A stretch of DNA of 43,534 nucleotides, taken from positions 1 through 43,534 of the forward strand of contig DBRC01000008.1 of NCBI GenBank assembly GCA_002305505.1, given 5' to 3'. Source of the stretch: Prevotella sp. UBA1378 (GTDB taxonomy: Bacteria > Bacteroidota > Bacteroidia > Bacteroidales > Bacteroidaceae). Below are positions 33,497-41,471 of the stretch, in pieces (position 1 is the first letter of the stretch; each line of letters begins with the position of its first letter). The notes under the pieces are model-generated. The model was not told the origin of the DNA. It saw only the letters and a program-made list of their open reading frames with translations, and searched no databases. Made by a program: the position numbers and the translations under genes.

Positions 33497-34978
33497 TTAG
33501 TATCGGACAACCGTGTTGACAGCCCTCAGCCACCCCTTGTAGGCTTTATCCGTATCCTCGGTGGGGCTGGGGTCGAATGCCTGTACCACCTTGCGCAGCT
33601 CGGTCACTTCGCCGGACGAAGTCCATATCCTGCGGGCAAACCCGTTCATCAGTACTGCTCCCAAGGCCGAAGCGTCTTCCACCTCGGTGCATACAATCCG
33701 TGAATTAAGCAAGTCGGCCTGGAACTGCATCAGGAACCTGTTCTTCGTAGGGCCTCCGTCGACGCATATATCCCGGAGCTGGTTTCCCGTGGCTTGCATC
33801 ATCACGTCGAACAGGTCTTTTACTTGGTAAGCGATGCTTTCGAGGGCAGCCCTCAGGAGATGTGCGCGCGACGTGGAAAAAGTCATCCCCACAATGCCCG
33901 CTTTGGCATCGGGTTTCCACCACGGTGCCCCCAAGCCGGCAAGAGCCGGTACGATGTATACCTCGCCGTTGTCGGCCAACGAAGCTATTTCGGCCTCGAT
34001 TTCCCTTGGGTGGCCGATGAGTTTTATCTGGTCGCACAGCCATTTCAACGTTGCGCCAGTGCTGTATATATTGCCCTCGTATCCGTAGAAATGCTTACCC
34101 AGTACCGAGAATGCCACGGATGTGACAAGCCCCTCGGGGGCAGCCTTTGGCGATTCGCCTATATTAACCATTACCGACGAGCCCGTGCCGTAGGTAATCT
34201 TTCCCGAGCCTTCGCCGAAACACATCTGCCCCGCGAGCGCACCTTGCGAGTCGCCTATCACGCCGGCTATCTGTATCGGTTTTTCAAAAATCCCTTCCAC
34301 GGTGGTTTCGCCGTAGACGGCGTCGGATGGCAGCACACCGGCCATCATCGTCCGCGGTATTCCGAACAGCTGCAGCAAGTCGTCGTCCCACTCCATCGTA
34401 TGGATATTGAACAGCATCGTGCGCGAAGCATTGGTGGTGTCTGTAGCAAACACCTTACCCCCCGTCAGCTTCCAGATGAGCCATGTATCAACCGTGCCCA
34501 TCAGCAGATGTCCTTCGTCCGCTGCCTCGCGTGCCCCTTCTACGTGGTCGAGTATCCACCTGACGCCGCTGGCGGAGAAGTTAGGGTCGATGATTAGTCC
34601 GCTTTTCTCCTGCACCATCCGGGTATGCCCGTGTTCGGCCAGGTATCTGCACAGTTCAGTTCCGCGGTTGTCTTGCCATACCACGGCTCTGCAAACAGGC
34701 TTCCCGGTTCGTTTGTCCCATACGACCACCGTTTCGCGCTGGTTGGTGATGGCCAGTGCCACGCAGCAGTCTCCTTGCGGGATGCAGCCTGTGAGTTGGC
34801 GGATAGCCTCAACCGTGTTGCGGTAGATTTCCTCTGCGTCGTGCTCCACGAATCCCTTTTGCGGGTAATACTGTTCGTGGCCGATGTCGTTTCTTCCCAG
34901 TATCCTGCACTGCTCGTCAAAAAGCATGGCCTTAGTAGCTGATGTACTTTGGTCGACAGCAATAATATAGTTTTTCAT
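33497..34978 (-). CDS. GlpK-like FGGY kinase with altered substrate pocket, candidate D-apulose kinase
   Basis: A 493-aa carbohydrate kinase. It aligns by eye with E. coli glycerol kinase through most of its length (ITNQRETVVVWDKRTGKP, VDTWLIWKLTGG, NASRTMLFNIHT, ALESIAYQ, VDGGPTKNRFLMQFQ). Glycerol contacts R83, E84 and D245 are kept (here R81, E82, D243), but Y135 is N133, Q246 is S244 and F270 is S268. Glycerol is therefore unlikely to be the substrate. Next to an isomerase and a split transketolase, a ketose such as D-apulose (AplK role) fits better. It follows the transketolase genes by 99 bp and precedes the isomerase by 78 bp. Confidence 0.82.
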   Translation of the reverse strand: MKNYIIAVDQSTSATKAMLFDEQCRILGRNDIGHEQYYPQKGFVEHDAEEIYRNTVEAIRQLTGCIPQGDCCVALAITNQRETVVVWDKRTGKPVCRAVVWQDNRGTELCRYLAEHGHTRMVQEKSGLIIDPNFSASGVRWILDHVEGAREAADEGHLLMGTVDTWLIWKLTGGKVFATDTTNASRTMLFNIHTMEWDDDLLQLFGIPRTMMAGVLPSDAVYGETTVEGIFEKPIQIAGVIGDSQGALAGQMCFGEGSGKITYGTGSSVMVNIGESPKAAPEGLVTSVAFSVLGKHFYGYEGNIYSTGATLKWLCDQIKLIGHPREIEAEIASLADNGEVYIVPALAGLGAPWWKPDAKAGIVGMTFSTSRAHLLRAALESIAYQVKDLFDVMMQATGNQLRDICVDGGPTKNRFLMQFQADLLNSRIVCTEVEDASALGAVLMNGFARRIWTSSGEVTELRKVVQAFDPSPTEDTDKAYKGWLRAVNTVVRY

Positions 34979-35077
34979 ACGGTGGTTATTGTTTTAAGTT
35001 TGCAAATACAGTTTTGAATGCCCTGCGGCGAGCATGCCTTCCTGCTTTTCTTGCGGTCGGCCGCCGGGCGGTGTGTG

Positions 35078-36025
35078 TCAGCCGCCGTTCACGATTTCCA
35101 TGCATGCGTTATATATACCTTGATAGTCGAACCCGTAATGGCGGAACACCTCTTTATGCGAGGCGTGTACTACGTTTTCGTCGGGCACGCCCAGTATCTT
35201 CATCCTTACGGGGCATTCCTGCGATGTTATTTCCGCCACCATAGCTCCCAGTCCGCCGTAAATGCTGTGCTCCTCGGCCGTCACTATCCGTTTCGTTTCC
35301 CGGGCAGCCCTGAGCACGGCCCGCCTGTCGAACGGTTTGATTGAAAACATATCCAGCACACGGGCATTGATGCCCTGCTGCTTCAGCATTTTCCCGGCCT
35401 CAAGGCAGTGGGCCACAGTTTCGCCGGTGCCGATGATGGTAAGGTCGGTGCCCTCCATCAGCGTGTTGGCCTTGCCCGGCTCTAAGTCGAAGTTGTCGTC
35501 GCAGTATACATCGGGCACCGCATCCCTGCCTACGCGTATATAAACCGGTTTCGGGTGGTCGACCAACCGCTCTGCCAGTTTCCGGGTTTGGCGCACATCG
35601 CACGGAAGATAGATTTCCATGCCCGGGAAGGTGCGCAGGGCAGCGATGTCGTGCAGGGAGTGGTGGGTGGCCCCCAGCTGCGAATAGGCCGTTCCGCCGC
35701 TCACCCCGCATATCTTGACAGGCATTTGCGAATAGGCCATGTCTACCTTCACTTGCTCGAGCGAGCGGGCGACATAGAAGCAGGCCGGCCCGAAGACAAA
35801 CACCTTCTTGCCTGTAGACGCCAGTCCTGCCGCGATGCCCACGGCATTCTGCTCGGCTATGCCTACCTCGACAAACTGTGCGGGCAGCGCCTTGGCGAAA
35901 TCCGTCAGCGTGGCTGAGCCGCTGGCATCCGACGTCACGGCTATAATATCCTTATCCTTCCCGGCCAGTTCCAAGAGTGTGTTTGTAAAGCTCTTCCGGC
36001 AGGGTATTACATTAGGCTCGTTCAT
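35078..36025 (-). CDS. Transketolase C-terminal subunit (candidate apulose-4-phosphate transketolase AptB)
   Basis: A 315-aa subunit holding the pyrimidine-binding and C-terminal domains of transketolase. Start 36025 (MNEPNVIPCRKSF) follows a GGAG ribosome-binding site, rare here; the longer ORF from 36133 would overlap the partner gene. The TPP-activating Glu is in FVEVGIAEQNAVGIAAGLA. It is 23 bp after the N-terminal subunit gene, with which it should form an active heteromeric enzyme. Split transketolases of this kind act on unusual ketose phosphates, and in the apiose pathway produce dihydroxyacetone phosphate and xylulose 5-phosphate. The fold is certain; the substrate is inferred. Confidence 0.88.
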   Translation of the reverse strand: MNEPNVIPCRKSFTNTLLELAGKDKDIIAVTSDASGSATLTDFAKALPAQFVEVGIAEQNAVGIAAGLASTGKKVFVFGPACFYVARSLEQVKVDMAYSQMPVKICGVSGGTAYSQLGATHHSLHDIAALRTFPGMEIYLPCDVRQTRKLAERLVDHPKPVYIRVGRDAVPDVYCDDNFDLEPGKANTLMEGTDLTIIGTGETVAHCLEAGKMLKQQGINARVLDMFSIKPFDRRAVLRAARETKRIVTAEEHSIYGGLGAMVAEITSQECPVRMKILGVPDENVVHASHKEVFRHYGFDYQGIYNACMEIVNGG

Positions 36026-36048
36026 TTGCTTTGTCTCCTTCGTTGTTT

Positions 36049-36882
36049 TTAGCTGTGATACTTGCTTATTCTGGCCGAAATCTCGTTTACGGCAGTTTGG
36101 TGCTGTTCGGCATTCAGCACCCCATGGTGCCACTTGGCCACGTTTTCCATGAAAGAAACGCCGTAACCCTTCGTCGTGTTCGAGATAATCAGGTGCGGGC
36201 GCCCGTTCTTGAAGTCGACGCCCTCAAGGGTTGCTGCGATTTCGGTGATGTCGTTGCCGTTCATCTCCTTTACATCCCATCCGAATGCCGTCCAGCGGGC
36301 GTTTATGCTTTCAATGGGCATTATATCCTCCGTAGAGCCTGAAATTTGCAGTCTGTTACGGTCGATAATGGCCACGAGGTTGTCCAAATGATATTTGTTT
36401 GCTGCCATTGCCGCCTCGTAGATAGAGCCTTCGGCCTGTTCGCCGTCGCCCATTACGACATAGGTCTTGTATGCTTCCCCCGACAGTTTGGCGCCCAAGG
36501 CCATGCCTACGCCCGCCGATAGCCCGTGCCCGAGGGCTCCCGTATTGATTTCCACGCCGGGTATCGTCACGTCGGGATGCCCCCCTAAGTGGGCATGGTC
36601 CTTGCCGTATTCGTCGAGCTCCTGCTGCGCGACGAACCCCTTGTCGGCCAATACGCAATACAGGGCTTCCGCACAGTGGCCCTTGCTCAGTATGAACCGG
36701 TCGCGCCCTTTCATCCGGGGCTGCCCCGGGTCTACATTTAAAATGCGGTGATAAAGTACGGTCAGCACGTTCAGTACCGACAGGTCGCCTCCGATGTGCC
36801 CGGTCTTGCCGGAGTAAACCAAATCGACCAGCTTCAACCTCAATTCCTCCGATTTCCTTTCTAATTCAATAATCCCTGTCAT
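36049..36882 (-). CDS. Transketolase N-terminal subunit (candidate apulose-4-phosphate transketolase AptA)
   Basis: A 277-aa subunit with the TPP pyrophosphate-binding domain. GHIGGDLSVLNVLTVLYH, SKGHCAEALYCVLADKG, GALGHGLSAGVGMALGAK and the metal-TPP motif GDGEQAEGS...N are all typical. It is the first gene of the five-gene sugar operon (after the DeoR-type regulator gene on the same strand), with its own promoter at 36912-36940. The partner subunit follows 23 bp downstream. It is cytoplasmic. A housekeeping role is less likely, as the core pentose-phosphate transketolase is normally one polypeptide of about 670 aa. Confidence 0.88.
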   Translation of the reverse strand: MTGIIELERKSEELRLKLVDLVYSGKTGHIGGDLSVLNVLTVLYHRILNVDPGQPRMKGRDRFILSKGHCAEALYCVLADKGFVAQQELDEYGKDHAHLGGHPDVTIPGVEINTGALGHGLSAGVGMALGAKLSGEAYKTYVVMGDGEQAEGSIYEAAMAANKYHLDNLVAIIDRNRLQISGSTEDIMPIESINARWTAFGWDVKEMNGNDITEIAATLEGVDFKNGRPHLIISNTTKGYGVSFMENVAKWHHGVLNAEQHQTAVNEISARISKYHS

Positions 36883-36911
36883 TTTTATTGTTTTGTTTCA
36901 GAATTACTTCG

Positions 36912-36940
36912 CAAAAATAACAAAACAAAACAAAATGCAA
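36912..36940 (-). promoter_or_regulatory. Promoter of the sugar-catabolism operon
   Basis: The minus strand has TTG (36938-36940), an 18-bp spacer and TATTTTTG (36912-36919), followed by a leader of about 25 nt. A TTTCGTTTGC motif (36943-36952) abuts the -33 element and resembles motifs near the regulator and susC promoters. Confidence 0.6.
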
Positions 36941-37041
36941 AAGCAAACGAAAGGAAATAATCTACTTATTAACGTTTTTTGTGGTTTATTTAATCCGGTT
37001 GCGGGAGAGAGGCTGGCCTCCCCGCAACCGGCCAGCATCCG

Positions 37042-37812
37042 TTACTGTTTTGCTATAATATATTTTATATCGTAATCGGCAAACTTCTTCATATCGTCCT
37101 GCGAGATGTCAGCGTCGGTGATGATGTAGTCAACCAGCGACAGGGCTCCCAGACTTGCAAAGGAACTTTTGCCAATCTTTGTCGAGTCGGCAACGAGGTA
37201 CACGGTGTCCGACGTGTCAATCATGGCTTTCTTCACCACGAGGTCGCTCATGCTGGGATAGGTGAGACCGGTTTTCAGGTTGATGCCGGCCGTAGCCAGG
37301 AACAGCTTGTCGGCGTGGATGTTATCGAAGTACTGGGCAGCTTTTTCGCCTGTCAGCGACAGCGTGGGCGACTTGAATTCTCCCCCTGTCATATTCAGGT
37401 CGATGCCCGATTCCCTGCCGAGAATCATGGCTATATTCAGCGCGTTGGTGATAACCCTCAGGTTGTGGAATCCGGTGATGAGCTTTGCAATCTCGGTAGT
37501 GGTCGAGCCGGAGTCGAGTATGATAGTATCCCCGTCGTTGATATACTTCACGGCCTCGGTAGCGATTGCTATTTTTGCTTCCATGTTCCGTTGGTTTACC
37601 AGTTGGAAGTCGATGACGTTGCTCCTTGCATTGCTAAGCACGGCCCCCCCGTGTTCGCGCGTCACCAAGCCCTGTTCTTCCAGCTTTTCCAAGTCCTGGC
37701 GTATCGTCACTTCCGTCACTTTGAATATCCGGCTCAAGGCAGCCACTTTTACCTGTCCGTCCTCGTATATCATATCCAGGATTTTCTCCCTGCGTTGATT
37801 TACAAATCCCAT
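37042..37812 (-). CDS. DeoR-family transcriptional regulator
   Basis: A 256-aa regulator with a DeoR-type N-terminal helix-turn-helix (about 17-60: VKVAALSRIFKVTEVTIRQDL, then LVTREHGGAV) and a C-terminal phosphosugar-sensing domain (DSGSTTTEIAKL, NALNIAMIL, TAGINLKTGLTYPS). Members usually repress a sugar operon until a phosphorylated intermediate binds. It is upstream of the sugar operon on the same strand, with a 159-bp gap, and divergent from the second susC gene, so it probably controls both. Its own promoter contains a TTTCGTTTC motif, which suggests autoregulation. Confidence 0.9.
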   Translation of the reverse strand: MGFVNQRREKILDMIYEDGQVKVAALSRIFKVTEVTIRQDLEKLEEQGLVTREHGGAVLSNARSNVIDFQLVNQRNMEAKIAIATEAVKYINDGDTIILDSGSTTTEIAKLITGFHNLRVITNALNIAMILGRESGIDLNMTGGEFKSPTLSLTGEKAAQYFDNIHADKLFLATAGINLKTGLTYPSMSDLVVKKAMIDTSDTVYLVADSTKIGKSSFASLGALSLVDYIITDADISQDDMKKFADYDIKYIIAKQ

Positions 37813-37843
37813 ATACTAAAGCATTAAAATTAAATCTGTCCCG

Positions 37844-37874
37844 CAAAGTTATGTTTTTATTTTCGTTTCTGCAA
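37844..37874 (-). promoter_or_regulatory. Promoter of the DeoR-type regulator gene
   Basis: The minus strand has TTG (37872-37874), a 20-bp spacer and TAACTTTG (37844-37851). The plus-strand motif TTTCGTTTCT (37861-37870) lies inside the spacer. Confidence 0.65.
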
Positions 37875-38074
37875 GGTTTTCTTTCTTTTTCTTACCCTTG
37901 TTGGGTATAAAACGTATTTTTCCCCCACAACTTATCCGATGGTAAAAAAAGAAAGAATCTACAAACAATAAAAAAAACTTAAAATATGTTTATGCTTTAT
38001 GCCTTTACCTGAACAAAGATTAAAACAACAACATATTCGTTTCGATTTTTTCCGTTTAATATTTCTTTTTTCAT

Positions 38075-38082
38075 TATCTTTG
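38075..38082 (+). promoter_or_regulatory. -7 box of the second susC-like gene
   Basis: TATCTTTG followed by C is a perfect -7 box, about 60 bp before the start at 38142. The -33 region is T-rich but lacks a clean TTG. TTCGTTTCGA lies upstream at 38036-38045. The rest of the 329-bp gap (37813-38141) shows no gene. Confidence 0.65.
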
Positions 38083-38141
38083 CGGCAGATTTCATAACAA
38101 ATCTATATTAAAACTAACCACAATTTAACAACCTAAATTCA

Positions 38142-41100
38142 ATGAAACAACAAATCAAACGATTATCCCTTGCCATGGCATTCAGCATGCTGTGGCTGTT
38201 GGGCTCCGCCCAAAAGACCGTCACGGGCAACGTGAAAGACGGCAACGGCGAACCGCTAATCGGCGTGAGCGTAAAGCTCAAAGGCACATCGGCAGGTACG
38301 GTAACCGACTTTAACGGCAACTATACCTTGCACAACGTACCCCCGTCGGCCCAATTACAGTTTTCGTACATCGGCTTCCTTACCAAGACCGTAACAGTGG
38401 GGAGCAGTTCTACGCTCAACCTTACGATGGAAGAAGACAATGCCGCCCTCGACGAGGTGGTAGTCATCGGATACCAGACGGTGAAACGCCGCGACCTGAC
38501 GGGGTCTGTGGCGTCGGTGAGCAGCAAACAGCTTACCGCAGCACCTGTTTCAAACGTAGCACAGGCCTTGCAAGGCAAGCTGGCCGGTGTAAATATCGTA
38601 TCGCAGGACGGCCGCCCCGATGCTTCGATTTCTATCCGCGTGCGCGGCGGCGGTTCTATTTCGCAAAGCAACGAGCCGCTGATTCTCATCGACGGCGTGG
38701 CCGGGGCGCTGAGCGACATCCCCTCCGACCAGATTGAGAGCATCGACGTACTGAAGGATGCCTCGTCTACCGCCATATACGGTGCACGCGGCGCCAACGG
38801 CGTTATCCTTGTCACCACCAAGCGCGGCAAGAGCGGGCGGGCCACGGTGACCTACAACGGCTATGTAAAGTTTAATACGCCGGTGAAATATCTCGAAGCG
38901 CTCGGCCCCTACGATTACCTTTCGTATGTGTGGGCCAATGCAGATGCCCAAGGCTCCTACTACGTGGATGCGCTCACCAAACTGTTCGGCCTGGGCTCCT
39001 ACGGCAATATAGAGAATTACCGGAACGTGAGCAAGTACGACGTCCAGAAAGACGTGTATAACAGTTCGGTATCCCACAACCACGACGTGTCCGTATCCGG
39101 CGGCACGGAGACTACGAAATACTTGATTTCGGCTAACTATTCTGACGACGAGGGCATGAAAGCCAACTCGTTTAACCGCCGCGCCAACGTGGCCCTGAAG
39201 ATAGACCAAAAGCTCAACAAGAATCTCGACCTGGGCATCGACATCCGATATACGGACGTTACCTCCATGGGCGACGAAGGCACTACAAGCGGGCAAGGCT
39301 CCATCCTCTCGTCGGCATACCGCTTCCGCCCCATCGCCACCAGCGACATCGAGCGCTACGGCAATACCGACGCCTTGCGCGAGGGTGCCGTGGAGGCATA
39401 CGGCAAGCAGTGGCTTTGGGATATGTACGACCCCTATCAGAGCATTCTCGACTATGAGCCCCTGAAGCAGCGCCAGAGCCTGCGGGCGACAGCCTCGCTG
39501 AACTGGCAAATCATCAAGGGGCTGTCGTATCACACCGACGTGACGCTGAGCCGCACATGGAACCAGAACAAGACGTGGAGCGGCGCCATATACAACAAGT
39601 ACATGGACGACGCAACCGGGGAAAAGCTCTACGCCGGGGCGGCAACGCTCTACAAGGCCGACAGCTGGAACACGCGCTGGACAAACACGCTGAACTATAA
39701 CTGGGACATCAACAAGGACAACCGCCTGAACGTACTCGCAGGACACGAGGTTACCAACTCCGGCGGCAACAGCATGACAATCTCTGCCGACTACTTCCCC
39801 GTGAATTACACGAAAGAGAATGCCTTTGCAATGATTAACCAATACGACAAGACTGCCTCGACGAACACCAACCCATTCTATTCGGGATACTCTACCCCCG
39901 AGCGCATCATCTCTTACTTCGGCCGGCTGAACTATACGCTCTTCGACCGCTACCTGCTTACGTTCACGATGCGCGCCGACGGCAGTTCCAAGTTCTCCCC
40001 GCAGCACCGCTGGGGATACTTCCCGGCCTTCGCCCTCGCATGGCGCATCAACGACGAGGCTTTCATGAAAAATGCCGACTGGCTGAGCAACCTGAAGCTC
40101 CGCCTTTCCTACGGCACGGTGGGCAACGACGGCATCAGCTCAAGCCTGTGGTCGCAAACATGGACATCGGAGAATGACAGCCGCTGGCAGTATTCGCTCA
40201 ACAACACGGCGCAGGCCTCCTACGACCTGGCCTCGACCACGATGGCCAATCCGGACCTGAAATGGGAGACCACCTATACCCGCAACCTCGGTATCGACTG
40301 GGGGGTGATGGGCAACCGCATCAACGGTACTATCGACCTTTACTGGAACACCACAAAAGACTTGCTGATGCTGACCACGCTGCCTGCCATCACCGGCTTC
40401 ACCGCTACCTATGCGAATATCGGGCAGACCAGCAACAGGGGCGTGGAATTCTCCGTCAACGCAGCCATCATCCAGTCGAAAGACTTCAACCTGAACTTCG
40501 GGGCTAACATCAACTTCAACAAGAACAAGGTGGACAAGCTGGCCAAGGGCGTGAACGGAATCTACGGCACAGGGTGGTTCTCGGCCGGCTACCCGGGCAA
40601 CGACATGATACTGAAAGAGGGCGAGGCCGTAGGCTTGGTGCGCGGCCTGAAGTATACAGGCATATACACCACGGATGATTTCACTTATGATGCAGACAGC
40701 AAGGTATACACGCTGAAACCGGGCGTGCCCGACGTCAGCCCGCAGATCACCGGCGTGATGCACGGCTTGGAAACCAACGTGCCGTCCGGGCAGAACGCCC
40801 ATCCGGGCATGGCAAAATACGAGGACATTGACGACAGCGGCATGATAGACGAAAAGGACTACGACGTGATTGCCGACATGAATGCCAAGCACACGGGAGG
40901 ATTCAGCATCACGGGCAACTACAAGGACTTCGACTTCGGCGCCTATTTCAACTGGAGCTATGGCAACAAAATCTACAACGTTACCAAGATGGCTTCGCTG
41001 CTGGGGTATAAGGAGAATGGCGTTTTCCAGAACAAACTGGCCTTCATGAACGACTGCTACCGCATTTATGACATCCGCGACAACCAGCTGATACGAATGT

Positions 41101-41453
41101 ATTCGCCCAGCGAGCTCGACGCGCTGAATGCCAATGCCAGGTATCCGCTCTTCTACAACGAATCGGGCAACGTATCCACATTGGGTATCGAGAACGGCTC
41201 TTACTTGCGCCTGAACACGCTGCAAGTGGGCTATACCCTGCCGAAGGAGCTTACCGGCAAGGCAGGGCTCAGCAACCTACGCGTCTATGCTACCGTATAC
41301 AACCTCCTTACCATAACAGGCTACGACGGCCTCGACCCGGAGGTGAACTCTAACGGCAACCTGAACAATGCAGAATACCCGACACCGGGGCTCGACTGGG
41401 GTTCGTATCCCCGCGCCCGCTCGTTCGTGATAGGCCTTAACGTAAGTTTCTAA
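38142..41453 (+). CDS. SusC-like TonB-dependent transporter, second locus
   Basis: A 1103-aa outer-membrane transporter with a Sec signal (about 1-23), a carboxypeptidase-D-regulatory-like domain (GEPLIGVSVKLKG, GTVTDFNGNY), a plug domain (ISIRVRGGGSI, LILIDGVAG) and a barrel ending in IGLNVSF. It is about 94 residues longer than the starch SusC and clearly divergent from it. It is divergent from the sugar-catabolism operon and followed 18 bp downstream by its SusD partner. Ligand is unknown; an apiose-containing pectic glycan is proposed from the neighbouring operon. Confidence 0.93.
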   Translation: MKQQIKRLSLAMAFSMLWLLGSAQKTVTGNVKDGNGEPLIGVSVKLKGTSAGTVTDFNGNYTLHNVPPSAQLQFSYIGFLTKTVTVGSSSTLNLTMEEDNAALDEVVVIGYQTVKRRDLTGSVASVSSKQLTAAPVSNVAQALQGKLAGVNIVSQDGRPDASISIRVRGGGSISQSNEPLILIDGVAGALSDIPSDQIESIDVLKDASSTAIYGARGANGVILVTTKRGKSGRATVTYNGYVKFNTPVKYLEALGPYDYLSYVWANADAQGSYYVDALTKLFGLGSYGNIENYRNVSKYDVQKDVYNSSVSHNHDVSVSGGTETTKYLISANYSDDEGMKANSFNRRANVALKIDQKLNKNLDLGIDIRYTDVTSMGDEGTTSGQGSILSSAYRFRPIATSDIERYGNTDALREGAVEAYGKQWLWDMYDPYQSILDYEPLKQRQSLRATASLNWQIIKGLSYHTDVTLSRTWNQNKTWSGAIYNKYMDDATGEKLYAGAATLYKADSWNTRWTNTLNYNWDINKDNRLNVLAGHEVTNSGGNSMTISADYFPVNYTKENAFAMINQYDKTASTNTNPFYSGYSTPERIISYFGRLNYTLFDRYLLTFTMRADGSSKFSPQHRWGYFPAFALAWRINDEAFMKNADWLSNLKLRLSYGTVGNDGISSSLWSQTWTSENDSRWQYSLNNTAQASYDLASTTMANPDLKWETTYTRNLGIDWGVMGNRINGTIDLYWNTTKDLLMLTTLPAITGFTATYANIGQTSNRGVEFSVNAAIIQSKDFNLNFGANINFNKNKVDKLAKGVNGIYGTGWFSAGYPGNDMILKEGEAVGLVRGLKYTGIYTTDDFTYDADSKVYTLKPGVPDVSPQITGVMHGLETNVPSGQNAHPGMAKYEDIDDSGMIDEKDYDVIADMNAKHTGGFSITGNYKDFDFGAYFNWSYGNKIYNVTKMASLLGYKENGVFQNKLAFMNDCYRIYDIRDNQLIRMYSPSELDALNANARYPLFYNESGNVSTLGIENGSYLRLNTLQVGYTLPKELTGKAGLSNLRVYATVYNLLTITGYDGLDPEVNSNGNLNNAEYPTPGLDWGSYPRARSFVIGLNVSF

Positions 41454-41471
41454 CAAAAAACAAGGACAAAG

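Noticed and set aside
38550..40007. 485-codon minus-strand ORF opposite the second susC
   Set aside because: Antisense shadow; no motifs and no promoter.
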